The position numbers and the translations under genes were made by a program. Positions 22,216 through 35,519 of a DNA stretch of 64,000 nucleotides are shown here, in pieces. Origin of the DNA: Gonatopus flavifemur (taxonomy: Eukaryota > Arthropoda > Insecta > Hymenoptera > Dryinidae). The notes under the pieces were generated by a model that saw nothing but the letters and a program-made list of their open reading frames with translations, was not told the DNA's origin and did not search any database. Positions within the stretch are counted from its first letter, which is position 1, and each line of letters begins with the position of its first letter. The stretch lies in NCBI GenBank assembly GCA_018340375.1, contig JAFFJZ010000001.1, forward strand, positions 54,366,001 to 54,430,000, read 5' to 3'.

Positions 22216-22402
22216 TACACGGTAAAAAGTCCGCCTGTAAATGATTGCATCTTACTTGAAAACGTGACTGACATTCAGTCTTTTCCATTGTGTCGGCATT
22301 TGATTTCAGCACTGACTTTGATTAGAACAGGGCTAGTTTTGGTTTCATCTTAATATCAGCTAATTTTTAGGATGAAAGTAAGTTTGACTTTTTACCCTGT
22401 AC
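22216..22402 (+). repeat. CACGGTAAAAAGTC-ended MITE, copy 1 of 4
   Basis: The inverted ends are ACACGGTAAAAAGTC and GACTTTTTACCCTGT. The diagnostic interior is TCTTTTCCATTGTGTCGGCAT. Related copies are at 23087-23257 (same strand), and at 30569-30747 and 48780-48944 (opposite strand). Confidence 0.85.
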
Positions 22403-22891
22403 ATGTATCATGTGAAGCCTGGAGTTTGACGCCATGAAAAGAATGTATTGAATACTGAAGACCATTCTGTTGGAAATTTCCGGGTGGAACTCACATGCGA
22501 CCATGTGAATTGAACCATGTACTGGTTCCGACCGGGAGAACAATAAATACTCTTTTATGCGGGCCTAGTTCACCTGGGTCACACATCAGACCTATTCGGA
22601 TCTCACATTATACCCACTGAGGACACGGGGAATGTGAATGTATCCTACGTAAATTCTTTCGGCTCTCATGCTAGATTCACCAACTTCTCAACCGAGTCAT
22701 AATCAAATATTTCAGCCTTCATAGACTATCCTAAATTTCACTGTTCAGTCAGACTACCTGGGTCCCTGTCCAGACAAGTTTGAGAACATTTAGGAAATGT
22801 TTGATGCATTCTTTTAAATTCCACACACGGAGAGAAAAGATCATGGAATGATAACTAGAAAAGATAGTTAACTGGTGACAACTACGAATAT

Positions 22892-23044
22892 CTGTACCCT
22901 GTTAAAAATGACGGAAGTGTGCAGAAAGGTTCGGAAAGGTTCGGGAACCAATTGGGACAAAAACCGACATTAAACGGAATGAATCGTAAAGATTTGCAAC
23001 TAAATTCTTTCCGTTTATTTCCATCATTTTGACCAGGATGCACA
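22892..23044. repeat. 153-bp foldback with CTGTRC ends
   Basis: CTGTACCCTGTTAAAAATGA at the left pairs with the complement of CTGTGCATCCTGGTCAAAAT at the right. Pairing continues through GACGGAAGT and the CGGAAAG words. Confidence 0.65.
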
Positions 23045-23086
23045 GTCGCTAACGAAGACGAGTAATGGTTCCTATTTTGACATACT

Positions 23087-23257
23087 ATATTGTATTTTAG
23101 TGGCTTAATCTGTCTTGAAAACTTGACTGGAATTCAGTTTTATCCATTGTGTCGGCATTTTTTCATGCTCACTTTCAGTAAAGATAGAGCTAATTTTGAC
23201 TGCATCTTGAAATAACTTGATATTCCGGATGAGAGTGAGGTTTAGGTTTCACTGTGA
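23087..23257 (+). repeat. MITE family of 22216-22402, copy 2, ends worn
   Basis: Shares TCTTGAAAACTTGACTGRAATTCAG, then TCCATTGTGTCGGCATTT and GAGCTAATTTTGACTGCATC in the same order as the 22.2-kb copy. The terminal A-rich repeats are poorly preserved. Confidence 0.75.
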
Positions 23258-26200
23258 GGTTCGTGAGGAATCTCAAATGAATTTTCTTCCAATTTGTGAC
23301 CAAAAAATGACATTCAGAATTATTATGGAAACCTCACATAAGGACAAATAACGTTCTGAAACTTACCACATTTTTACTAAACTGGCAAGACAAGAAAATA
23401 TACCACCGTCATTGTTGGGAAGTGTAGGAAAAATAAATGATTTACCAGATATTCTTAAGTATGAGCATGCAATCTTATACATGATCAAGTTCGAGTTGTG
23501 TTTACACTTATTTTGCCAAAATACCACTTATCTTACTAAAAAATGTAATAATTGTTGAAAAAATCAATTTTCTCCATGTAAAATTCGTATACACAGATAT
23601 TCTCATCCTTCCAATTCAAAATTATTCATCGACATGCCAAGCGTAGAATATTCCAGTATCAATCGTTTCTCGAATATCAAAACATCTTCTTATTTCATAA
23701 TACAACCACAAATCTCTCCGACTTTCCCTATTCGATACTTTGACTTACATAAACGTGATCCCATCGTATTTTGTTTTTTGAGAGGATATTTTTCATGTCT
23801 CTCCTTTATCAATCATATTTGAAATTTGAAGGATGGGCCAACTATGACCTTTGCGTGCGAACGTTTTCACAAAATCCTCACAGCGAAGGAAGCTTATCTT
23901 TTCGAACTCCCTTTGACTGCCTTCTCGAACAGTTAGCAAAATCATCGAATATTTCAAAATGAATTCTGAATCCATTCGAATTCGATCTGAATATGCTTTG
24001 AAATTCTTCACGTATTCGATCGTTTAAAAATGCTATGAGAATTTTGTGCACAGCCGATGAATATTGCCTTCGAGATTTCCATTACAAAGTTTATAATTAA
24101 ATACTGGTTCTATGAAATCATGTTCTCGAAAAAATCCAACGTACACGTGAATTCAGAGTCGTTGAACGAAGGAAAATCCATAAGCGTTATGAAACTCCCC
24201 GGTATTTTATACAAGGAGATGGGCTGAACAGATCAACAGTTTCATTCGTGATAAGAATAAAACATAGTGTAACTTCAGCGGTATGTAGCTCGAGATTCTG
24301 ATAAGAATGAGAAACAGTATCATGATGCATGAAAATAACGTGCGATATACTCTTTATGATCCTCTCTTACGTTTCAAATGTTCTATACTTGTAATGCGTC
24401 CGCACATAAATGTTCTCTATCGAGCGGAATATAATCATAACTATTGTTAGAAAAGGAATTATACACCTTCGTATTCCGATTTTATGTGAAACACTCATCA
24501 ACTCCAGATTCGATGAGGATACCTCTCTGTCGAAAAATGTTTGGAATAAACAGATTAATTTATCACTTGTCTGAATGATCTCATTGAAGTACTACAAATT
24601 GCTGTTGTTTCAAATCCTCGCAAGTATTGCAGCATTTTCCTCTCTCTACGATACAGATTTTAAAGAAAGACGATGGTACAATTCTGAAGTCCTCCATTTG
24701 CATTCGGATAATTAGAAACCGTACATTGCGAAGGCGGAACATACGGTGTGAACAAAGGATCCAAGGTCTTGTGCCGTTTTATACAAAATGAAACTCGTAT
24801 AGATCAGAATGAAAATGACACGATGTCGTGGGATTCGACTTCAGAGGAATTGCGGTTACATATGCGATAATTAAACGAGTCGCTTTCAGTATCAATTTCA
24901 TGACCTTTCAAAATTTATAATCCTTATAATCAAGTATTTTTGAATTTGAATTCATCGCTGCAGCAAAACCATACCATACAATAAATGATTATGGATAGAA
25001 TAATCGTTCTCTCTGTTTCTTTCTGTCCATAAAATACTACTTTTGTAACGAATACTGTTGATTTTGAATGAAATACAGGTGAGTTTTGTACAGAGAATGA
25101 AAGAATCTCTCGGATACGAAGAAAAATAATTTAAATGGATTGAAAATTCATCTCAACCCACAAATAAGAGAAATTTGTGCTTGGAAGTTTTGAAAGACAT
25201 AGTTGATTAGTGATCCAATGATTCTTGAGTTATATATCTCTCAGTTTTGAACTTTACTTGGGAACTTTGTTCTACGTTGAAATTCAATTAATTCCTACGA
25301 TCCCTTCGTAAAAATCAAAGTTATTTCTTCTTCTGTCAGAATGAATCACTTACGGTATGTCGAGGAGAAAACTTCGTATCCTATAGGGTTCAAAAAGAAA
25401 TCGATTTACCGCGCACCCTAAACTTTCCTCTTTCATAAAACAATGAAAATACCCTAAAAGCATAGCCAATTCTTGGATTTTTCATCCATTCAAAAATACA
25501 TGAAACATCTCTGCAATACGATTTCATGAAACTTTTTCTTACATATATTCCCAATTCTGGGTCATCTCTGAATATTTCACTCCAACATATTTTTAGTCTC
25601 CCACGTTTGTTTTCTGAACTTGAGAAAATATATCGAATATTTGGAATGATGAACGAAATCGATTGAACATACGCTACTGGAATTCAAAGCTATTTATACA
25701 GGGACCGGGAACTTCGTAAGTCTTCTCTGTAATCAGAACGGTTGAGGAACAAAAATGAATGGGATTTCAAGAGCACTGTTATTTGTTTGAATCGCAAAGA
25801 CACTCAAATGAATGAATGGATGAAAAATTGAATGAAACTCAACTTGAACTGGTAAGAAACATTCTGACCGATTCTAATTTTGTGGGAGTTATTTTCTGGG
25901 GTATGAGTTGCGATGATACTATTTTACTATGTTTTTCCCCATCTTCGTATGAACCATTCTATTCGATGTAATTTGGATGATATCACTTATCGAAAACAGG
26001 AAAATCGATAACGAACTCATGCTTTTAATTTGCCATCAAAATAAATGCAGCTATAAAAACGGAAGTCCCAAGGTGTATATCTACTTGATGCTTATTTTTC
26101 TCATGACACAGTATCCCTCGACGACCTACCACGTCAGACGTAAGTAGACGATGTGATACTTGGATGGTCTCATGAGAATCTCGTGGAACAATTACCTTTA

Positions 26201-27180
26201 TCCTTCTTGATAATATCCTCCATGATGCTGAAACGTTGATTAGATGAAAACCACGATCTGATTCGATGTGGTGGTGGATCATTCTTCATCCAAACGCCGA
26301 TCGCGAATTGTGAATTAATAAAGTAAATAGATTGTGTGACAAAAGTTCTGATGTCAAGTCTCTCTTCTTATAATTTTCGCGGTTCAGACTTGGCATGTAA
26401 CGAATCCAAGTCGAATGAAAAGGGATTTCACATCGATTGATTCAACTCGATGTATAGACCATGATTTTGATTCTTTCGTTCTAAGAAATAGAAAAGAAAA
26501 CGTCTCCCATGACATGGAAATGCAAACCTTTTGATAAGAGTATGGAATTTTTATGATACATAAAATGAATAGACGTTTCTTCGTGGAAGTTATTGTCATC
26601 AAATTTTGATCAAATATTTTCATCCTGAATGAAATTCCTCACATGTTAGGAAGGAATAACTATTCCGTTGGCTGTGTTTCATGCGTGATTGTGCGTAAGC
26701 AGTAACTTTTCAAAGTATGCAGTTGATTGAATTCTTGGAGTTCTTTCTTACCATACGATAATACCTTTTTCAATGACATTACAGATATATCTATTTTTTT
26801 GTAAGCAAAACGTATTGAATCCAGTACACAATGATGGTATCTTTCTTCTTCACAACCTTTCCAAGAATAGAATTGATTATCTCCCTCATTTCGATGCTTT
26901 CTGTTTGAATTTCCATTCGGTTGAAGAATTGAAGCATTCATTCATCTTGATTCTATGATTCCAATATACAAAGCGCGATTTGATAGTAACCGTAATAGCA
27001 CTGATGGAAATAAATGTTGTAATTTCAGTTGTTTTCAATGAGAAAACAGTTGCACAATCGGCTTAAACGGGTAAAGTTCAACTCGATCGATCATCAAAGA
27101 AACGTTATTTCTGACCTTCTTTCTTGTTTTTCCCCCTCCTCTTTCTCTCCTTTTGTTTTTCATGTATGTATCCAATTTAA
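23258..27180. other. Nearly 4 kb without gene or recognised repeat
   Basis: Reading frames are short (up to 93 codons) and many overlap on both strands. None shows a domain. This is one of the least repeat-rich parts of the window and could hold non-coding regulatory sequence, but nothing shows this directly. Confidence 0.4.
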
Positions 27181-27430
27181 GAAAGGTTATCTGTTCGGTA
27201 CGAGGGGTGCGAGCGAACCGCCGCGGATCTTTCGCGAGAGAAAAGAAAAGAGGGAAAATCGATCGAGGTCGTCGGAAACAAGGAATTCCCGAAAGGGGAT
27301 TTCCTTCTGCCTCGACGACGATACGAGTCGTCCTCCTTCCCATCCTTCTCTTGTCTGCCCTATAATTTCCACCTTTCAGTCTCATCCCCGTCCTCTTTTC
27401 AACCCTGTTTTAGGGATATAGGGGGGAAAG
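27181..27430. other. Locally GC- and CpG-rich patch
   Basis: It contains clustered CGs (GCGAGCGAACCGCCGCGGAT, TCGATCGAGGTCGTCGG, CTCGACGACGATACGAGTCG) within otherwise AT-rich DNA. It lies upstream of a (TA)n tract. Overlapping frames of 60-130 codons exist on both strands, which purine-rich low-complexity DNA can produce by chance. It could be a promoter, 5' UTR or conserved element of an unseen gene. Confidence 0.3.
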
Positions 27431-27540
27431 AGACGAACACAGCTGAGGGGGATTCAGGAAGTTGAAAGAGGAGTACTAAAGTATGTCAGAGAGTGGAAGA
27501 GAAATGGAATCATTTCGATATTGACGTGTCGCGCTATTCA

Positions 27541-27602
27541 TGTATGTATATATATATATAAATATATATATATACATATATATATGAGTATGTACGTATG
27601 TA
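27541..27602. repeat. (TA)n-rich microsatellite with GTATGTA units
   Basis: Alternating TA runs interrupted by ATGTA, ACATA and GAGTATGTACGTATGTA. Confidence 0.9.
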
Positions 27603-29809
27603 CTGTAGAACAGACATTCAGATAAGTGAAAGATTCTTGAGAGGAATTATTTCCCCACCAAATTGGTTATAATTGAAATGCACGATATGAAAGACTGGAA
27701 GAAAATATGTGGTTTCATAGATTTGTCCGTCCAATGAATCCCCTAACCACAGCGAGAACTCGTCCTATCCTCAATTAGAATTTCATACAATTTCGAATTT
27801 TTCGTCCTTTTTGTATATTCGTGCATCCGGAAAATGAAGGATGGGCATTCTTCCTCTCTTCAGATAATTATTATCTTTCATCGGAATGGAAAATGAATTA
27901 TTAGAATCATTTTCATTCAGAGAGAATGCCATCTATAAGTTCTCTCCTCGAATAGGTTTTTTTGTCCATCAACGTGAACCAAAATGAAAAAGAAGTCGTC
28001 TTCCCGTCACTGTTATATTTCGCTTACAATTGAACCAAAAAAGCGTCGTTCAACGCTTTGAGAAAAATTGAAAAAGAATCGAATAAAGGTTTGCCTTTCG
28101 TCGCTTGATTAACGATCTCGTTATGATGTAAATTATTGCACGAGGTAGTGGTTCTTCCCACGATGAAAATTCGCTATTGTCCCTCAGTCGTATTATTTAT
28201 GTATCTAACTCTATAGAGTGAAAAATGGAATGAAAATGAACGGAAAAAATAGCCAACGATCGGGTGTACCTGATTGTTATATACCATTTTCAGGATCTCT
28301 CCCATCGATCCGGCGACGAGAAGTATTATTATTTTTTTCCTCTAGAAAGGTACGATACAACAATGCTGACAGCCTGACGAGTCTCAGCATCGTCAGGTGT
28401 TTCTTCCGTCTACTTATTCAGGTCATCTCCTTGTGATCGGAAGAATAATATCCATCATCCATGACAATCTCTTTTCGATTTTCTGCTCTTGATTTTCCCT
28501 TCTTTCCGCTTCCCGATGGCTCGAATCATTTCTCTTATCCCAAAATATATTCGTATTGGGGCATATTGACCATAAAATATTCATTTCTTCCAGAAGAATA
28601 CGAATGCATGCAAAATGAGATTCCCATTGTAGATATCGAGGTCGCGTTGTGCGTCTTACAATGAGAGAAAAGTGATGCCGTATACAGGTCGGAAATTTCA
28701 AGTGTTAGGGTACTCGATTGAATCGATTGTATCAGGGGAGGAATCGATGTAGTCATCCGTTCAGAGATTCCCCTGACAGAGTGAAAGGAATCTCGAAAGA
28801 GAGAGAGAATAATCAGTTGAATGGAGAGATGAACAGCAAGCACTTGGATTCTAATGAACGACGCGATGAGAGAGAATTTTCTTTGAAGTGAAAAAGCGTT
28901 ATTGTTGTTCCACACAATTCTAAGATGTGTTATTTGATGGATCCTAATCTCTTGATATCATTCCATTCGATACGACTCCGAAATCATCGATAAAATGACA
29001 GGTGAATAAGTTCCTGGAATTTTTGGTTCAAACATTATGGATCAATTTGGTAAGTAAATAGACAACATAAGCTTTGAAAAATATGCGACAAAAACATTGT
29101 GCTGGTATAGACGGGGTTGTTTGCTGTGGATCCATTGAAGACGTTCCATCGTACTTTCTGGTTCGCTCTTGCCCCGTCCTCCCCTGTACGTAAATTTTTC
29201 CAATACCCACATATATGTCCACATATATACCTTTGTAGGTTATTATCCACTGATTCCATCGCTCGAGGTTTTTTCAACCCTATAAAAATTCCACAAAGAG
29301 CTATATTCCCCGTCTGATAGCTCTCATTCATTAGCCTCACTTTTATTCATCCAAACAATGGTACGAAACATCAGCTCAATGATATGTGAAAAAAATGTCG
29401 TAGAAAACGAATTAATTGCACCAGATGAGGGGTTCATGGATGATCTACCTGTCAAACTTTCCCTCCCTGATGGCATACTACTTTCATTTCATATCGGAAC
29501 GAACACCAAAAGTTTAACAAAATTTCAAACCTTCCGGGTAACAATTGATCAGCTCTGACTAAATTCAAATGTCAATCAGATCTATTGAAATAGACCTACA
29601 ATTTTCATCTTCATTTTTCGATGCATATTCATGCACTTGAAAATATTACACAATGAGTGACAATTCAATCGCATCTGAGACCGCAAATCTGAAAAAATTT
29701 GTCAAGATTTATCCAGATCTCTTGAAATTTGATTAGATCTAATCTGATCTCGTCAAGCAAACATCGGATCACCACAGAGTTGTTGAGATCCAAACAGGTC
29801 ATAGAGTTG
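27603..29809. other. Gene-poor stretch
   Basis: A small perfect stem (CCTGACGA with TCGTCAGG) lies near 28373-28397. The GATCT word is frequent at 29700-29790. No supported gene. Overlapping frames up to 126 codons near 28535-28915 show no domain. Confidence 0.4.
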
Positions 29810-30033
29810 AGAATACTCTAGATGGTGCCTAAAGCTCCACTTTGGACGGGGGTGGGGGTTGTCTTCGTACAGATGGAAGGGGAATCAGGGGGTCGCCATA
29901 TCAAGTAGCAAATAAACGAATTGATCAGAGAGAGCTCGTCGTATATTGACGAAAGAGAGCAATATTGCGACCTGATCCCCCTTCACTCTGTACATAGATG
30001 ATACCGCACCTTTATGCACCATCCAGAGTATTC
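29810..30033. repeat. Palindromic element, about 224 bp
   Basis: GAATACTCTAGATGGTGC at the left pairs with GCACCATCCAGAGTATTCC at the right. Pairing continues through GTACAGA, GGAAGGGGAATCAGG/CCTGATCCCCCTTC and the ATTGCGA/TCGCCAT words towards the centre. Confidence 0.85.
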
Positions 30034-30568
30034 CTAGATCCGTGGGACAGGTCTAATAATTTTTTCCTGGGCTTAACTAGCATTCCTTCCCATTAACTTG
30101 ATATCGTAGTTTAAGCAGTCTTCTAAACAAATCAAACAATTAAATTCAACAGTCAAGAGAAAGTATTTATCGGAAGCAACCAAATTTGTAAACAGATAAA
30201 TTATATACTTTTTCTAGATGATAATACCTCAGGACATACGTATATCGATTCTTATATGAGAATTTTTAACCTAAACTTTTTCAAATGAGATTCTTCTAAC
30301 AACTTGCAACTTTCTGATGTTTTCCAAACTTGAATCGCTGCTCCAGGGAAAGCATGCTGCGCCGATTGATGCTATGAAAGAAAATTCGCGATCAGAACGA
30401 AAAGCAATACCAATTCCAGTATACGAAAAGTATTTCGAAGAGTGGATCAAGCGTTCGATTCATTCGATCAAACAAATGTTAATAAGGGAACAACTTTTTC
30501 GAATCATTACTTGCTATGAAAACCCATCGCGTTGTTGTACCAAGTCTCTCGTCAGACAATGCTTTTTA

Positions 30569-30747
30569 CACAGTAAAATGTAGAACTTACTTCCCACTGG
30601 AATACCAGCATATTTCAAGATGCAGGTAAAACTAGTTCTGTTTTAGCTAAAAGTATTGGGAATGAATACCGACTTAATGGAAAAGATTTAATTTCAGTCA
30701 AGGTTTTGAGTGAGATGCAACTACATTCAGTCGGACTTTTTACAGTG
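30569..30747 (-). repeat. MITE family of 22216-22402, copy 3, reverse orientation
   Basis: Read on the minus strand it begins CACTGTAAAAAGTCCGACTG, as in copy 1. It then has TTGCATCTCACT, TCTTTTCCATTAAGTCGG and GAACTAGTTTTACCTGCATC. The far end is CACAGTAAAATGTAG. Confidence 0.8.
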
Positions 30748-31142
30748 TAACAAGGGAGGAAATGTTTCTGATAACACACGACCTAATACGGTGTCCTGAA
30801 TTGGAAAGGGTTTGTTATCCCAAACAAAATATTTTCACAATAGTAATAAAACTGTTCCGTCGTTCACATCTTCTTGACATTTTTTTCAATGTAGAAGACA
30901 AAAGATGAATTAATCCATTGAACTGCAAGATTATACTCTTATATATTAACAAAAGTTTCTTAAAAAATTAGCTAAAAAGGTGAATATCCTGTTGGATTGA
31001 ACCAAATTTTTTTTTAGCATTAAATTCCTCCCTGAGTCAAACACAAAAGTTGATCGAAATAATTTTTGTAACAACTTAAAGTGTTTTCCGAAGAGAAAAA
31101 AAATATTTTTTTTCCTCACACGGAAAGACTGAAGTCATTAAT

Positions 31143-31340
31143 ATTTAGAAAAGTTACTGTCAATTTAGGGAAGAAGAGGATCCTCGAAGAATATTCGTAG
31201 TGAATTTACGATAAGTTGATAGTTTCACTATGAGAGATTATCAATCTTTGATATTTTCACTACAAATTTCCAGTAAACTTACTACGAATATTCTTCAGCG
31301 ATCCTCTGTTTCCCTAAATCGACAGCTATTTTTCTAAATA
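31143..31340. repeat. TTTAGAAAA..CTGTCAATTTAGGG hairpin MITE, copy 2
   Basis: The ends pair over about 55 nt, and both arms contain GAGGATC and GAATATTCGTAGT. It matches 19970-20175 along its length. Confidence 0.9.
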
Positions 31341-32236
31341 TGAAAGATAAACTGTTCGTTATCAATAAACTCGGTTTTTTCGTGTAACAGTCCGAGAGAA
31401 GTTATAATTTTCAAATTCTTTCGACTGTTTTTGGTTCATCGAGAAGAAAAATCTATGACAATTATTTTTTTTGTTCTTTTCTCTCAGTCAAGAATTACGA
31501 GCCGAATCTTCCCCGCCGATTGGAAACTACACCGTATGAACGTTCATGAGAATCGATCAATGAATCTGTCGTAATTCATCATTTTACTTTGGGAAAAATT
31601 CTTCTATAATATACTTTGAACATATACAAAAATATACTTGGAAGCTCAATGGGGTCATTCCTTTGTCCCTCTTGCAAGAAGAATCACGGAAAAATACAGT
31701 TTCTGAACTTTCTAATTCAAGACACCCCCTAAAAAGATCAAACTACGACTTAGATCTGTTATTCTCTCGATTCATGGTTTCCCAATTGAGGTGAGTTGTG
31801 ATTTATGCGTTGGGGAAAATTTGTCCTCATCTCGAACTTTGTTGATGCTTATCTTATTGAACCTTCACTGAATTATAATAGAGTCCCAATAGCTGGATCT
31901 CTTGGATTCTTGTATAAAGGGCGTGCCTAGTGATAACTGATCGAATTAAAACAACATATAAAATATGTTGAATACTACTTCTTTTTCTATTGCTGGTAAA
32001 GATATAATGTCGATTCGCGTGAGGAACTGTCATTTGTACGCTTCGAGATATTTTCTACATAACTTCAAGATGTCTGACGCAACACTTTTAAATATTTTCC
32101 ACTCATTTTCCAGGCGTAAGACAAATTCGAGATATCTAAGAGATTTCTAAAAGTGCTCTGTCAAACATGTTCAAGTTGTCTGAAAAATACATCAAGACTT
32201 GAAATGTTTGCTGGTAAATATTTGCGTCGAATCGAT

Positions 32237-32421
32237 TTAACCCTCAGTTACCTCACGTATTTTCGCGTATTTTCGTCGACCTTTTGTTATGCGTTGCATT
32301 CAATTGAATATAGCTTTCTCAATGATCAAAAATGTACTTTGGGTCCTAAACTTAATCCCTATTCTTGTTCTAAATCGTACTTTTCCATCCTTCAGACCTC
32401 CGTGGGGTAACTGAGGGTTAA
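32237..32421. repeat. piggyBac-like MITE bounded by TTAA
   Basis: 185 bp including TTAA at each edge (32237-32240 and 32418-32421). The inverted ends begin CCCTCAGTTACC and pair for about 17 more bases with one or two mismatches. TTAA duplication plus CCC-starting ends is the piggyBac signature. There is no transposase inside. Confidence 0.85.
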
Positions 32422-33058
32422 GAATTTATTTGTGAAGATAGAATAATATAAAGGACCTGAAGAATTAAATGAGATACCAATCGTTTAATGATCGGCGTTT
32501 AATATTTCTCTTTATTCAGCAAAAGAACTCCCAATTCATTGATATAATCATCCCTTCTACCACTCGCTGATAGCAAATGGAATGGAACAGAGATTCAAAG
32601 GAATTGTGGTGTTAGTCAAGAGCTATATGGGAGGATTTTGTTTCCGTTAATCTTGCTGTTTCCTCAACGTACAGAGAATTATTTCAATTAATTCGCCCCG
32701 CAATTCCTTTCAAAAAGAATTTATGTTTTCATTTTATGGGATGTAGTTATAGTGATCAATGTACTGTTAATTCATATAACGCTGATTATCATCTGATGAC
32801 TGGTTTGATGAAATCCTCTTACCCTGTCTATTATCTGCCAACCCGTAATTTCTGCGTATCTAGGACAGCCCTTGTGTTGTATAATTTGTTTCATATAACA
32901 AAATCTGATAGAACACACGTTACGGCATGATAGTTTATCGAAAACAATATTGAAAGGGAAATGAATCTTGAAACGTGTAAAGGTAGATCTAGCTTGAGTT
33001 ATATGGAACAAATTATAACGCTGATGAACTCCAACATTTTATGAATGTTCATAAGATA

Positions 33059-33235
33059 CCTCGAGTCGAAAAATTCTGATGGTTTTTGTTCTCCCATTTG
33101 AGTTTCGGACTGATTCTGTCCTGCTTACTGAATATCGCGAAAAAAATCAGATTTGAATGAGATATACTTTGGAATTTATTCTCAGCCTAAAACGCGAATA
33201 GAAGATCAAAAACCATCCGAATTTTTCGATCTAGG
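33059..33235. repeat. 177-bp MITE with CCT(C/A)GA ends
   Basis: CGAAAAATTCTGATGGTTTTTG at the left pairs with the complement of TCAAAAACCATCCGAATTTT at the right, with CCTCGAGT / ATCTAGG outermost. The interior has no frame. Confidence 0.8.
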
Positions 33236-34723
33236 ACATTCGCGAACGAGGTTGAAGAGGATATTCATGTACAATGTATTCTATGAATGTGAATAATCTG
33301 ATAATCTTCTGCAGTTCATCGCGATTGACCGTGATTGGCATCGATTATCTCAATTTCATATGGATAGCCCTCAGAAGGATGAGTTCAGTTTCAATGCATT
33401 CCTTCGTCAACTGCTCATGGAAAATTCCAGCACACAGGAACGAATAGATGCACACGGAGAATAATCGTAAAGTAAATTATGGACGGACCAAACATTTGGT
33501 CACTAAAATCAATCGCATCGTTATTCTCACTGAACATATCGTTAGTTTAACACAGCGTTTCGTAATTTCGATTAAGCCGGTTAGATCTTATGATTGCGCA
33601 GTTTGGTCTGTTCATATTCCACTACTCGCTCAATGATTATCACTACTCCTTTTTCTCCGTGCGATATACCGGACTGGAAAGGTTCGTAGAATCGTTGATA
33701 CTCTCCATAATCTGGCTCTTTGTCATATCAAACATGCATGAAGTCGATCCGAATCAAAAGGAAACAACAATTTTCATTGTGCCATCCGTTGATAGCCAGC
33801 TACAGGCGTTTTTAAAATTTTTGTACTTCAAAGCGGAAAGAAAACTGCTATTCTCATTTCCAGGTACCATTCGTTCCTCAAAATACGATAAAATGAATTT
33901 TCCATATCACATATCAGTGATTGAATCGATCTTATATACAGCCTTTTATCACATTCTGAAAGATATATAGAATGAGCGGATTTAAATTGAAGAATAATTT
34001 AATACTTGATTAATAATTTAATAAATTACCAACGCCCTTCAATGCGAATACTGAAGATTTCAAAACATTCTGAGATGGAATGTATATCGGTTGAATAGTG
34101 GTAGGGCAATGGCACTCGAAAGGGCAACGAATACTGTAAACCACACTAATGAATCAACAATCAAAATAAATTGAAAAACCAGAATGAAATGGATTCAAAA
34201 TCACAAAGGAGAGGGATATAGGCATAAGGTGTCGATTACCTAATCAGTTGCGATAATAAAGGAGAGGAGAAAAGGTTCTTCCATCAGTGAACAATAATCA
34301 ATGGTGTACTTATTGGTAGGAATAAAAGGTTTCAATGAACCGGTAGAGAAGTAGTAGATCAATGAATGTATGTATCCGATGTATGAAATTATCTCGAACC
34401 TATTGGAATCTCAGAGAATGAGGAAATAATGATTCTTGTACATGAACATTCGCATGATTCAATTCAACCTGTGAGAAACATTTGTAGATTTCCAAGAAGG
34501 GAATTATTTGCAGTACTGTTATACAACATATGTCTATTACCCTTGTATTAGATCTATCACGTTTCGCAAAACTCAACGGAACGGATGAAGAATCAAATAA
34601 GTGCTTTTTTCAAACACAATTGGTTTGTTCATCCTTCTTTCATTTTATGCTGAGAAAGTCATGTATCAAAAGTTTTTGGTAAACAAATGTATTGCGTTCT
34701 CCACGCATCCTAACACCACTTGA
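33236..34723. other. Gene-poor stretch
   Basis: A 126-codon frame at 33590-33970 has no recognisable domain. No repeat partner seen. Confidence 0.4.
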
Positions 34724-34846
34724 TCCCAGCTAGAAATGGAACCCTTTGATATCTCAAACCCCACCTCGGGCCAACTTGGCTAGACGTGGGCCAAGTTAGG
34801 GCCTTTTTATGGTCCAATTTGGAGCAACAGCAATTTCTCGCTGGGA
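34724..34846. repeat. CCCAGCTAGAAAT-type repeat
   Basis: Begins TCCCAGCTAGAAATGG and ends CAATTTCTCGCTGGGA. The interior repeats GGGCCAA and TTGGCTAG words. Confidence 0.7.
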
Positions 34847-35032
34847 TAATCATAGAAACCCCAGCGTGTATGAACTCCGGCCCAATCCGGTCCCCCTCTG
34901 GTCTAGTCTTGAGCCCATTTTGGTAGGATGGGGCCTATATTGTGCCAGATTGTACTCTATGGTACATACATGCCAGGAAACGAGTGAACCCTGAATAAAC
35001 CGGATGATTGTTGCATCTAAGAATACATATAT

Positions 35033-35440
35033 TCCGACCACCGCGACGGGACAAGATTTGGACCCATCACGAATCAGTTTCGACACAATTGGGTCAGTTT
35101 TGGACACTGTTGGATCATTCCGGACATTCTTGGACTCCGCAGGACAGGATAGGACACGTGTGAATGTGACGTGGATCTGATCGAAAATTATTAGCTGACC
35201 CCACTGGACGATTCCAAAATATAACTTTCCACGGTCGGACAACAGTGGACCCAGGTGGACGCTATCCCATGGACGTCTTGGGACTGATCAGGACAAGTGA
35301 TAGACATAACTTCACGAGAGTGATCCGAAATTTGAAACAAACGGATCAATTTTCTTAGTCTCAATCTTGTCCAAAACACGTCACTTCGGGCCAATTCTCT
35401 CAAGTCCAGAACTTGTCCAATAAACCCATCAGGGCTGCGC
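35033..35440. repeat. Word-repeat element rich in GGAC / GTCC
   Basis: TTGGAC-like words recur many times between 35045 and 35300 on the plus strand. Their complement (TTGTCC, AAGTCC) recurs between 35365 and 35420, so the two sides are roughly inverted. A 130-codon minus-strand frame across its left part is a by-product. The boundaries are approximate. Confidence 0.5.
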
Positions 35441-35519
35441 ACTTGATATGTAAATATGTGAAATGATTGTGAATACCTTATTATCAAATGAAGCCAGGCC
35501 AGGCACTCCGTTCCTTCCC

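Noticed and set aside
27029..27421. 130-codon frame and its antisense partner
   Set aside because: Both strands are open in purine-rich CpG-rich DNA and neither shows a domain. Kept only as a compositional patch.
34850..35242. 130-codon minus-strand frame
   Set aside because: It runs across the GGAC word-repeat element, so it is a by-product of repeat DNA.
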